Shown here one piece after another: positions 13,392 to 21,544 of a stretch of 27,144 nt of DNA. The DNA comes from CAZEAC01 sp964510065. Its GTDB lineage: Bacteria > Bdellovibrionota_C > UBA2361 > CAIXSY01. The stretch spans positions 1-27,144 of the forward strand of contig CAZEAC010000056.1 of assembly GCA_964510065.1 (NCBI GenBank), written 5' to 3'. The notes under the pieces were generated by a model. It saw nothing but the letters and a program-made list of their open reading frames with translations. It searched no databases and was not told the origin of the DNA. Numbering within the stretch: position 1 is the first letter of the stretch; every line of letters begins with the position of its first letter. Both the position numbers and the translations under genes were made by a program.

Positions 13392-15287
13392 ATGAAAAAA
13401 CTACTTATCGCCCTTGCGGTTATTGCACTCATCGTCATCGGAGTACTCACCTGGGCGGTGATGAATGCAAACAGCCTTGCAGAGAAATATCGCCCCGAGC
13501 TTGAAAAAATTGCCAGCAAGGCGCTCGATACGCCAGTAAAGTTAGGAAAACTTGAAGCGTCGCTGTTCCCCTCTCCCGCGATTCACGCTGCTCAATTCAG
13601 TGTCGGCGCAGATGAAAAGAACGCAGGACTTACCCTGAAGAATTTAGCACTCGCGCTTAAACTTATGCCGCTTCTTGGTGGTTCGCTTACGATTCAGGAG
13701 CTCTCTCTTGTCGAGCCGGAAATTACCTTGCGTAAGGATAGCGATGGAATACAGATTGTTGGATTGCCCAAGAAGCAACCTCAGCAATCGCGCGTCGAGA
13801 AACCATCGGAGACCACGCCGCCTGCTACTTCAGATGCGGCCGCAGTTCCAGGCGGGTTGGCCGTAAGTCTTGAGAGACTGAAGATTGCCGATGCCCGAAT
13901 TGTATTTGAAGACAGTATCACATCGAAGCGCTACAGCGTCGACAAAGCCACGCTGGAGTCGAAGGTAGTTCTGAAAGGCTCGCTTATTGAAGTACCGGAG
14001 CTTACTCTCACCGCGCTCCTTATGAATAAGATACCTCTCAAAGCAACCGGCCAATCAATCAGTTTTGACTCAAAAAGCGGTAAGGCTGCGCTCCCGAAAT
14101 TTGAAGCTGTGCTGCTTGGGAACACGATAGATCTTTCGGGTAATTACGAGGTTCTTTCTAAGAACGGAAGCATTACTCTGGGAACCAAAACCGGGCTCGC
14201 ACTTGCGTCGCTAAGCGCGCTTGAAGAGTTTGTGCCGAAGATTAGCGAATTTGGCCTGAGCGGTTCAGTAATTCCTACAATCCAGGCTACATTGCTCGAA
14301 AATTCTTATTCCGCAAATGGCAAGATCGACCTCGCGAACATTAGCGCAAAGGCCGGGGCAATACTCGTTTCATCGCTCACCGGATCACTTATGGTAAGCG
14401 CGGATCCGCAACAGCAAAAAACTTCCAGTAATAACATTGCCCTAAAGATCGGTCCTGAGGCAGTTGCCGCGGACCTTGAGGTAGCTCATGCGAATTCGAT
14501 TGTGCGCCTTTCGAAATTTTTTGTTAAGGCCTTTGCTGGCGATGTAACCGTACAATCGAACCTCGCGATCGATAGCAAGAAATTTGATGCCATCGTCGAC
14601 ATTTCATCGCTAAATCTCGAACGGGCGATGAAAGCGCTGAAGCCTGATAGCGGGCTCTCGGTTTCTGGGACACTTAGCCAATGCAAAGTTGATCTGAGAG
14701 GCACTCTTGGAGCAAGTCTCCTCAGCGCGCTTTCAGGAAAGGGAAATATTGCACTAAAAGATGGCACTCTTAAAGGAGTCAACCTCGCCGGTTCGGTATT
14801 GAGGGCGGTAAACGGCTTACCGTTCTTGACTGGCGACCTTTTGGCATCAGTGCCCGCAAAAGAGCGATCCGCAATTGAATCGCCCGACACGGTGATTCGC
14901 TCGCTAAGCGCCAATTTTACTATCGGTGAAAGCACTCTGCAGACACCTAACCTAGTGCTCGAAAGTGATCTCTTCGGGCTCGACGCCGATGGCAACGTCG
15001 GATTCGACTCAGAGCTTGATCTTCATGCGACGATGCGTTTTAGCCAAGAATTTTCGAAGCGTATGGTGGAAAGGAATAAAAACGTAGCAGTTCTGCTCGA
15101 TGGACAGGGCCGATTAATTATACCGCTTACCTTACAAGGGAAACCGCCTAAAATACTTTTTTATCCTAACATGAAGAAACTTGCCGAGACCGGGGCAAAA
15201 CAAGCACTTGAGAAAAGCGCTGGAAAACTTCTCGAAAAGGCCCTCGGCAAAAAAGGCAAGGGACTTGAAGGGCTGTTAGGATTTTAG
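13392..15287 (+). CDS. AsmA-family envelope protein
   Basis: The 631-residue protein has an N-terminal signal anchor (KKLLIALAVIALIVIGVL), a conserved first strand region (EKYRPELEKIASKALDTPV, KLGKLEASLFPSPAI) and a large C-terminal AsmA domain with LSVSGTLSQCKVDLRG, GKGNIALKDGTLKGVNLAG and LLDGQGRLIIPLTLQG. AsmA-like proteins are bridge-like beta-groove proteins of the inner membrane/periplasm linked to phospholipid transport and outer-membrane assembly. A Pro/Thr-rich linker (about 137-155) separates the N-terminal part. ATG 13392 is chosen because the membrane anchor starts there; a TTG at 13350 would add 14 basic residues. A possible promoter (TTGCGT, 17 nt, TAAAAA) ends just before it. 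It is followed after 2 nt by the AAA+ gene, so translation is coupled. Confidence 0.88.
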   Translation: MKKLLIALAVIALIVIGVLTWAVMNANSLAEKYRPELEKIASKALDTPVKLGKLEASLFPSPAIHAAQFSVGADEKNAGLTLKNLALALKLMPLLGGSLTIQELSLVEPEITLRKDSDGIQIVGLPKKQPQQSRVEKPSETTPPATSDAAAVPGGLAVSLERLKIADARIVFEDSITSKRYSVDKATLESKVVLKGSLIEVPELTLTALLMNKIPLKATGQSISFDSKSGKAALPKFEAVLLGNTIDLSGNYEVLSKNGSITLGTKTGLALASLSALEEFVPKISEFGLSGSVIPTIQATLLENSYSANGKIDLANISAKAGAILVSSLTGSLMVSADPQQQKTSSNNIALKIGPEAVAADLEVAHANSIVRLSKFFVKAFAGDVTVQSNLAIDSKKFDAIVDISSLNLERAMKALKPDSGLSVSGTLSQCKVDLRGTLGASLLSALSGKGNIALKDGTLKGVNLAGSVLRAVNGLPFLTGDLLASVPAKERSAIESPDTVIRSLSANFTIGESTLQTPNLVLESDLFGLDADGNVGFDSELDLHATMRFSQEFSKRMVERNKNVAVLLDGQGRLIIPLTLQGKPPKILFYPNMKKLAETGAKQALEKSAGKLLEKALGKKGKGLEGLLGF

Positions 15288-15289
15288 CC

Positions 15290-16642
15290 ATGAGCTCTAC
15301 AGCTTTAAGAGAGGCCGAGCGGTTTTATAAAATTTTTGGATTTCTCGCGAATGTCGATAGTGATCTCAGAGAAGCCTTTGCGAAAGACCTCGCTTACGAT
15401 CTTGCGCGAATTGCAGTGGCCCTCGCCAAAGCTGACGGTGAGCTCTCGCCGGAGGAGTGTCTCACACTCTCAATTTTTGTTCGCTACCCACAGTTGAGTC
15501 CCGTTGAGCGCAAAGAGTTTGCTGACTGGGAGTTGCTCGATCCACTTACTCGAACACAGATAGTCAACTTGGCCCACAGTCTGGTTTCGCAGATAAGTCA
15601 TCTCTCCCTACAAAACTTGGATACTCCAGCTCAGGTCCGTGCGCTTTCCGAAGAATTGAAGGACCCGGCCCTGTTCGAAAGTTACGCCGCAGGGATATAC
15701 CGTTTTGCGCAGCTTGTCGCCAAGAGCAGAGCGCCGGTCTCAGAAGCAGAAGAGCAGATACTAAAGCAGATCTGGGAGCTCCTCCACGGGCCCACGCCGG
15801 CGCAGCTCGAACTAACCCCAAAGCCAGAGAATCTTGAGCAGCTTCTTTTCAAGCTCGAGACGCTTGTCGGACTGGCGTCCGTAAAAAAGGAAGTTTCTTC
15901 GCTGGTAAACTTTTTGAAAGTCCAGAAAGAGCGAAGGGAACGGGGGCTTCCAACAAACGATCTTACGCTGCATGCGGTTTTTGTTGGTCCGCCCGGCACC
16001 GGTAAGACTTCGGTCGCAAGACTCTATGCCGGGATACTACGCGAGCTCGGTTTCCTTAAAAAAGGCCATCTGGTTGAAGTCGACAGAGCGGGCCTGATCG
16101 GCGCCTACATGGGGCAAACCAGCAAGAAAGTTGACGAGGTGGTGACCTCAGCTCTCGATGGAATGCTCTTTATCGATGAGGCGTACGCCCTAGTTCCTGA
16201 GGGAGAACAGTGGGACTACGGAAAGGAAGCAATTGATGTGCTTATGAAACGCATGGAGGATGAACGCGGACGGCTTGTCGTGGTTGTTGCCGGCTATGAG
16301 GGTCCGATGCAGAGATTCCTGGACGCCAATCCCGGCGTTCGTTCGCGCTTTACTCGTACGCTTCAGTTCCCGAATTACAGCTGCGATGAGCTGTGCCTTA
16401 TCTTTGAGAAATTCGCGCTCGATTCAACCTATAAATTGCACGTCGAGGCAAAAGCTCTGCTCAAAAGTATCCTTTCGCAGGCTCTCGCCGCGAAGGATCC
16501 GAGTTTCGGTAACGCGCGCTACGTGCGCAATCTTTTCGAGAAGTCCTTGCAGCGCCAGGCCGATAGAATCGCCGGAGCTTCAATGCCATATTCCGACGAG
16601 GTTTTAACAACGCTCACCAAGGACGACATCGCTTCTGGTTAG
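15290..16642 (+). CDS. AAA+ ATPase of the CbbX/SpoVK type with TerB-like N-terminus
   Basis: 450 residues. The N-terminal about 165 residues are helical and contain a TerB-like signature (ARIAVALAKADGELSPEE, 39-56) and a second helical unit (FAQLVAKSRAPVSEAEEQIL, 139-158). From about 180 an AAA+ module of the CbxX/CfqX family follows: Walker A GPPGTGKT (233-240), Walker B MLFIDEA (292-298) and an arginine-finger region NPGVRSRF (347-354). It ends in the alpha-helical lid. Such ATPases form hexamers that remodel client proteins (rubisco for CbbX). No rubisco is nearby, so the client is unknown; the coupled AsmA protein is one candidate. The start ATG is 2 nt past the asmA-like stop. Confidence 0.9.
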   Translation: MSSTALREAERFYKIFGFLANVDSDLREAFAKDLAYDLARIAVALAKADGELSPEECLTLSIFVRYPQLSPVERKEFADWELLDPLTRTQIVNLAHSLVSQISHLSLQNLDTPAQVRALSEELKDPALFESYAAGIYRFAQLVAKSRAPVSEAEEQILKQIWELLHGPTPAQLELTPKPENLEQLLFKLETLVGLASVKKEVSSLVNFLKVQKERRERGLPTNDLTLHAVFVGPPGTGKTSVARLYAGILRELGFLKKGHLVEVDRAGLIGAYMGQTSKKVDEVVTSALDGMLFIDEAYALVPEGEQWDYGKEAIDVLMKRMEDERGRLVVVVAGYEGPMQRFLDANPGVRSRFTRTLQFPNYSCDELCLIFEKFALDSTYKLHVEAKALLKSILSQALAAKDPSFGNARYVRNLFEKSLQRQADRIAGASMPYSDEVLTTLTKDDIASG

Positions 16643-16785
16643 GAGCCTGCGCCACGAATAATTCAAGCTACGACCGTTCTTGCTGAGGGCATCTCACCGT
16701 ATCAGGCTATCGAGGACAAATTCCTAGAAAAACGAAGCCATTCGAAAATTACGCTTCCGCAGCAGAAAGTTGCGCGAAGTCCAGG
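16643..16785. other. Intergenic region between convergent genes
   Basis: 143 bp with no recognised gene or clear terminator hairpin. Confidence 0.4.
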
Positions 16786-17658
16786 CTAGTATCCCACGCG
16801 CTGATCGTCGCCCTTCGAAAAGAGCGTCCCGACTCGCCTGACGACGCGCTCCACGAAATACTTGGTCGAGTCAACGATGTCGTTCTTACCGAATGGCTTC
16901 GGCGAGATGCCGATCTTTCGCAAGTGCGCATTTACTACGTAAATTCGCGAGCGCCTTTCAGAAAATCGCGAATGGAATGTAATACTAAAAGAAATCGACA
17001 CCTCCGGACCATTCTGTACCCAGTGTGGAAAATTAATTGGAACATGCAATCCAACTCCTGGATTTAGAGTAAAAGTCTGCGCACGCTTTTGCACCTCATC
17101 GCTAAAGGGCAAGTTCCGATGGGCACCGGTGTAGAAGTTCTCAATTTGCTCTTCACTCAATATTGATCGATCCGTACCGTCAAACACATGCATTGTTTTG
17201 AGCCCGCGCACCTGTAAAAGGAAATTATGCTCATGATCGATATGATACGGTGTGACCGAGCCCGGCGAAGAGATAAAGACAAAGCCCTCACGCATAAAGG
17301 TCTCTGGAAGACTCTTGCGCGCTAAAGGCATCACTTCATCGAGACAGGAATTTAGCAAGGCCGCATACTCCGGATCGCGCTCAACATGTTTAAGCACAAG
17401 CCAAGACTTGCACTCAGCGATCCGCTTAATGGTCTCCTCTGGGGAAAGCCCTGTGCGCGGGGTAAGTGTCGGATCGAGCCCAACAGGCACCGAACCCGCA
17501 TTATACTCCACAAGCTTCTCAGGCAGCGTCCGGCAAAGCTCCATCAAGCGTGGGAGCTGAAAAAGCGCATGTTCCATCAAGTTGTGCTTTATAAGAAAGG
17601 GGCGCGTCGGGAACTCTTTTGAAAAAAGCTGTTCATCAATGTTCAATATCTTGTTCAT
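16786..17658 (-). CDS. JmjC/cupin-8-like Fe(II)-2-oxoglutarate oxygenase-type protein
   Basis: 290 residues. The core is a cupin-like JmjC fold: SVTPYHIDHEHNFLLQVRG carries the His-x-Asp pair (His139, Asp141), and VGLHVPINFPHWVQNG supplies candidate third ligands (His205, His212). A metal-dependent hydroxylase is therefore likely; the substrate is unknown. The N-terminal half (FPTRPFLIKHNLMEHALFQL) resembles the leader part of related proteins found beside surface-polysaccharide genes. ATG 17658 is chosen because GGAGGAAG precedes it; the frame is open nine codons further. It overlaps the 3' end of the upstream GNAT gene by 23 nt, so the two are translationally coupled. Confidence 0.8.
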   Translation of the reverse strand: MNKILNIDEQLFSKEFPTRPFLIKHNLMEHALFQLPRLMELCRTLPEKLVEYNAGSVPVGLDPTLTPRTGLSPEETIKRIAECKSWLVLKHVERDPEYAALLNSCLDEVMPLARKSLPETFMREGFVFISSPGSVTPYHIDHEHNFLLQVRGLKTMHVFDGTDRSILSEEQIENFYTGAHRNLPFSDEVQKRAQTFTLNPGVGLHVPINFPHWVQNGPEVSISFSITFHSRFSERRSRIYVVNAHLRKIGISPKPFGKNDIVDSTKYFVERVVRRVGTLFSKGDDQRVGY

Positions 17659-18832
17659 CACTTCCTCCGTTTTCAGCCGAATCACGCCCGTTCTTTGATT
17701 TTGCGGCGCGCATTTTGCGTAACTCTCGCGTCATTTTAAACATCTTTCGAAGCACTACGACAGTAGCATAGGCTATCCGTCCCGAGAGTTTGAAAAAGCC
17801 GATATTTATACTGAGAATTTCTCGCCTTTCGTGCCATAGCCGGTTGATCATGGGGTGATCGGGATCGGCCCCTGAGTCCATCGATTCGAGCCCGCTTTCT
17901 TCGAGGACGAAACGAAGATTTTCGTTGGCCACGAGTATCCCTGGCGAACATTGGCCAAATCGTTCGTCATAGGCGATCTTATAGGAATAAGATCCCCTTC
18001 GGTCATGAATATTGCACTGCATCGCCACTGCCTCGCTTCCAAGCGAAAGCCTCACCATACTTAACATGCCACGTCGATGTGCTTCGCGGGTAATCGCGTA
18101 AAAATATTTGGTTTCTCCTGACTTGCTATCAAGCGAGGTACCTTCACGCCCTTTCCAACCTCCACCCTCCAGCTGCAGAAACTGCTCAAGCCAGCAATCC
18201 AGTTCAGCAGTGGAATCGCCCGGTTTAAGAATACTCTTCTCCACCACACCAAGCTCGCCCAAGCGCCGTTCTAATCGCCCCAGCTCCTTCCTTCGCTTCT
18301 TTGGAAGCTTTTTTAAGTAATCCCCGTATCCTTCCTCAGTTGTAAGAAACGCTCGCTGCTGGCGAGAAACTACATTTGCAGCCCGGCCATGCATGCGGCA
18401 ATACTCAAAGAGCGCTTCCGCGAAGCCTCCCTGTCCCGCGATACTTCCGAAATTTATCAAATAGGCTGGAGGCGCCACCGATTCTGCCCAACGAAAAAAC
18501 AGATCAAAACATCTCTTTTCTGCCCCCCTTCGCACCAACGGATCACCTAAAAGAAGCTGGAAATGCCTCCACAAAGCAAAGTGCGGAAGCGGCAAGCAGG
18601 AATACTTCGAATTGCGTGCCAGTGGAAATAATCCGACGAGCTTGGCAATATCTTTGTCCCAAACAAGTGCAACTATTATCCGCTCCTCTGGTTTTCGCAA
18701 AAACTGAAGAGCTGGGCATAGCATCCACCACTCGAAGAAAACATTCTCGGAAACGCTACAGTTCGCAAGGTCCTCGAGGTCCTCGGAATACCGGGCGATC
18801 TCATCTGCTGATTCTAGGACTACTACATCCAT
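17636..18832 (-). CDS. FemAB/CelD-type GNAT acyltransferase (BioF2-like), copy 1
   Basis: The 398-residue protein looks like the tandem-GNAT Acetyltransf_6 family. Markers are VFFEWWMLCPALQFL and IIVALVWDKDIAKLVGLFPL in the N-terminal half and YLKKLPKKRRKELGRLERRL at the hinge. The C-terminal GNAT core is AVAMQCNIHDRRGSYSYKIA, YDERFGQCSPGILVANENL and ESMDSGADPDHPMINRLW. Family members transfer acyl or aminoacyl groups and often sit in exopolysaccharide loci. The basic tail (KMTRELRKMRAAKSKNGR) is a possible membrane-surface contact. It is divergent from the related gene at 18929, with 96 bp between the two starts. It is followed by the JmjC gene with a 23-nt overlap. Confidence 0.85.
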   Translation of the reverse strand: MDVVVLESADEIARYSEDLEDLANCSVSENVFFEWWMLCPALQFLRKPEERIIVALVWDKDIAKLVGLFPLARNSKYSCLPLPHFALWRHFQLLLGDPLVRRGAEKRCFDLFFRWAESVAPPAYLINFGSIAGQGGFAEALFEYCRMHGRAANVVSRQQRAFLTTEEGYGDYLKKLPKKRRKELGRLERRLGELGVVEKSILKPGDSTAELDCWLEQFLQLEGGGWKGREGTSLDSKSGETKYFYAITREAHRRGMLSMVRLSLGSEAVAMQCNIHDRRGSYSYKIAYDERFGQCSPGILVANENLRFVLEESGLESMDSGADPDHPMINRLWHERREILSINIGFFKLSGRIAYATVVVLRKMFKMTRELRKMRAAKSKNGRDSAENGGSDEQDIEH

Positions 18833-18928
18833 TTGTTCCCACTCTAGGCTGGCGAAAGCACTGGCGGCAAGGCGATTCTAAGGGTACGCTTGTCGAGGCA
18901 TTATTGATACAGCATAGCAACGGCACCA

Positions 18929-20056
18929 ATGCAGCTTCAAATCGTTAAAGATTTACAGAATTTCATGACACTCAAAGCGGAGTGGGAGGCGCTGTTGCCA
19001 CATGCGGCTACCAACACCCTCTTTCAAACCCATCTTTGGCACGCAGTATGGCTTGAAAGCTACGTTATGCGAGGCACGCCATACATTCTTTGCGCGCGTG
19101 AAGGCAAAGAGCTCGTGGGCATCGCGCCTTTCTTCATCTATCACGACTTTGTCCAGGGGTTCAGCGAAAGCGTACTTAGTTTTATCGGTGGCCAAAACTA
19201 CGCCTCGGACTATTGCGATCTCATAGTGCCGCGTGATCGACTTGATATATTACAGTTTCTTCTTCGCTCAACGTTCGAACGTGGTAGCGATTGGAGCTAC
19301 ATGGAATTGCTCAATGTACCTCGGAGCTCACCTCACTATACCACGTTAGTCGATACACTGCGCCAACTGAACCCACGAGTCATCGAACTCAAATACGCTG
19401 AGGCCCCGGCACTCGATATGCGCCCCGAGCAGACCGTAGAAAAGCTTCTCGATAGGAAGAGCATTAAGAGAAATACCAGCTACTTTCGAAAGAAAGGCGC
19501 TTTAGAATTGCGTCACTGCACGACACTTCAAGAAATCCGCGAAAATTTAAGTATTTTTTTTCGGCAACATATCGAGCGCCGCGCCGCAGCAGGCGACGTA
19601 AGCCTCTTCAATAACGAAGCTGACCGAGCGTTTTACAAGAACATGATTGAGGTGCTTTTTCCGGCCGGATTATTAAGATTCTCTTTGCTTCTTTGGAACG
19701 GTCGTGCGATAGCCTGTCATCTTGGCTTTGAATACAACAACACGTTTCTCTACTACAAACCCACATTTGACACGTCGCTTGCAACAAAGTCACCTGGACA
19801 GGTGATGCTCACCGAAATGCTACTCGATAGCCACCAGCGAGGCTTCCACGAATTTGATTTCACTGTCGGGGAGGAAGGCTACAAATACCAATTTGCCAAC
19901 CAGATCCGTACAAACATGAAAATATGGGTGTATCGAAGATATGCGCCCTATATATTGATGCGACTCCGCATCTTCGGCGGTTACCTTAAGAGACTACTGC
20001 GCGAAAAAATTATTCGCTCATTGAAGCGACTTGCGGCTTCGGAAGATCGGAAGTAA
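18929..20056 (+). CDS. FemAB/CelD-type GNAT acyltransferase, copy 2
   Basis: 375 residues, same family and domain order as the divergent neighbour but clearly diverged. The N-terminal part is LFQTHLWHAVWLESY and LVGIAPFFIYHDF, the hinge is DRKSIKRNTSYFRKKGALEL, and the C-terminal GNAT core is IACHLGFEYNNTFLYYKPTF, SPGQVMLTEMLLDSHQRGFH and EFDFTVGEEGYKYQFANQIR. The last pattern (FDFTxGEExYK) is typical of CelD-like proteins of cellulose/exopolysaccharide loci. The C-terminus is strongly basic. Its 3' end overlaps the convergent flippase gene by 39 bp. No strong ribosome-binding site precedes the ATG. Likely role: acylation of a surface-polysaccharide precursor (inference). Confidence 0.85.
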   Translation: MQLQIVKDLQNFMTLKAEWEALLPHAATNTLFQTHLWHAVWLESYVMRGTPYILCAREGKELVGIAPFFIYHDFVQGFSESVLSFIGGQNYASDYCDLIVPRDRLDILQFLLRSTFERGSDWSYMELLNVPRSSPHYTTLVDTLRQLNPRVIELKYAEAPALDMRPEQTVEKLLDRKSIKRNTSYFRKKGALELRHCTTLQEIRENLSIFFRQHIERRAAAGDVSLFNNEADRAFYKNMIEVLFPAGLLRFSLLLWNGRAIACHLGFEYNNTFLYYKPTFDTSLATKSPGQVMLTEMLLDSHQRGFHEFDFTVGEEGYKYQFANQIRTNMKIWVYRRYAPYILMRLRIFGGYLKRLLREKIIRSLKRLAASEDRK

Positions 20057-21514
20057 CACAAGGCCCCCGTATACCACGGAAAACAGGCTTCCTGCACAAA
20101 GCAGCCATACCCTTGAATCATTAAACAGTCCGCGAACTTCCCAGCAAAGCAGCCCTAAAACTGCGGCGATAATCACTTGCGCACCCAGGTCTCTAAAAGG
20201 AACGAAGTCCGTAAGTCGCCAGCCAAATCGTTGCACATAAAACCAAAGTCCCGACACCCGCAAGAACAGATCGGATACTAAGACACCAATGATAGCTCCG
20301 CGCGGGCCGCCGTAAAGAGTCAAGAGCGGTGTGAGTACCAACGAGATCAAAGTTTTTTTGATGAATACTCGCAAGCCCCAGCGCCCATCGCCGGTTGCTT
20401 TCGGACCAACATCGTACGGGAACGCACTCAGGATGTAACGAAAGGCAAATACCCGCAAAATGGGCACCGATCCCAGGTATGCATCCGTATAAATAATGCG
20501 GATTATGGGCTCAGCGAATACTATTAGCCCTACACAGGATGGAATCATGAAGCCTGCCAGCTCCTTAATACCAAACGCAATGAGCGGCTGCGCTCTCTCT
20601 CGTTCATTGGATGCGCTAAGCTGGGCGACTTTAGCCACGAGCACCTGGTTTACCGACTGCTCCATCGCAAACAGTGGCGGAACCATGATGCAGCCTAAAG
20701 AAAACAGCGCAAAATCTTCAAGCGGAAGCAGACGCGAAAGCAGAATCTGATCAGCCGAATTTGAGACTGCATAAAGTATTCCCGCGATCGAAACAGGTAG
20801 TGCATAGCGCCAAATTTCACGCACGCGCAAACGCTCCCATGCGAAACTCATTAAGCCGTCGCGCCTAAAGATCATCGTGGCGACTACAAATCGCAATAGC
20901 ATCATCAGCGTGTGGGTAAGCATGACCAAATCGATCCGCTTGTAGTACCAAGCCACTACGATACAAAGTCCGGAACGGAGCACTTCAGTGCCACTTCGAA
21001 ATATTGCCGTGCGCCAAACTTTACCGTTCGCAACCCAAACTTCTTCATAGAAGCCGACGATAATAAAAAAAGCCCCGGACAGAACGAAATAAAGCGCAAT
21101 CCATGCCGAGCCGAAAAACAGACTCTTGGCCCAGGGGAGCGCGGCAACGACCACTATGCATAGTGAAAAATTCAAAGTCAGCAGTATTGTCCACGCCTGC
21201 GAAAGCATCGCAGTACGCTTCTTTGGATCGCCGCTCCAAAATGAGACGCCATGTATAAATCCGGCAGTCAACGCGAGCAGCGGGAAAAGCTGCACATACA
21301 GAAAAAATATTTTGTACGCGCCCATGTCTTCCGCGGAGAAAATGCGCACCAACACAAGCGGCATGAACAGCTGAAGAATGTTCGTCAGCGTGGTCATGAT
21401 TGTAAGTGGCCAATGTTTGAGTGCCATATGGGCTAATAATTGTGCATAGAGACTACAGGGAGTCGGTGCGCACTGGCAATATCCCCTACCGCACTTGCAT
21501 GGTGACAATCCCAT
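20018..21514 (-). CDS. Wzx-like polysaccharide flippase (MOP superfamily)
   Basis: Up to 498 residues and about 12-14 membrane helices, typical of MOP-superfamily Wzx/O-antigen flippases that move lipid-linked oligosaccharides across the inner membrane. Family hallmarks are an early RIFSAEDMGAYKIFFLYVQL segment (usually R-x-L/F-x-x-E-x-x-G), DQILLSRLLPLEDFALFSLG after the seventh helix, and LVFAEPIIRIIYTDAYLGSV. The start is uncertain. ATG 21514 has a good ribosome-binding site (AAGGGAG, 6 nt) but gives an odd Cys-rich leader with five Cys in residues 6-20. ATG 21427 gives the usual short N-terminus but has no ribosome-binding site. It overlaps the convergent GNAT gene by 39 bp and is divergent from the glycosyltransferase gene. 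Confidence 0.88.
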   Translation of the reverse strand: MGLSPCKCGRGYCQCAPTPCSLYAQLLAHMALKHWPLTIMTTLTNILQLFMPLVLVRIFSAEDMGAYKIFFLYVQLFPLLALTAGFIHGVSFWSGDPKKRTAMLSQAWTILLTLNFSLCIVVVAALPWAKSLFFGSAWIALYFVLSGAFFIIVGFYEEVWVANGKVWRTAIFRSGTEVLRSGLCIVVAWYYKRIDLVMLTHTLMMLLRFVVATMIFRRDGLMSFAWERLRVREIWRYALPVSIAGILYAVSNSADQILLSRLLPLEDFALFSLGCIMVPPLFAMEQSVNQVLVAKVAQLSASNERERAQPLIAFGIKELAGFMIPSCVGLIVFAEPIIRIIYTDAYLGSVPILRVFAFRYILSAFPYDVGPKATGDGRWGLRVFIKKTLISLVLTPLLTLYGGPRGAIIGVLVSDLFLRVSGLWFYVQRFGWRLTDFVPFRDLGAQVIIAAVLGLLCWEVRGLFNDSRVWLLCAGSLFSVVYGGLVLLPIFRSRKSLQ

Positions 21515-21522
21515 GGTATACT
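21495..21522 (+). promoter_or_regulatory. Candidate sigma-70 promoter of the glycosyltransferase gene
   Basis: TTGCAT (21495-21500), a 16-nt spacer and TATACT (21517-21522, five of six matches) place transcription start about 15 nt before the ATG at 21545. It overlaps the upstream start region of the divergent flippase, which is one argument for that gene starting further in. Confidence 0.35.
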
Positions 21523-21544
21523 CCCTTTTTCTTGAGCGCTTCCT

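Noticed and set aside
14486..14995. 169-codon minus-strand frame inside the AsmA-like gene
   Set aside because: Antisense shadow with biased Ser/Arg/Leu content; the AsmA domain motifs run on the plus strand here.
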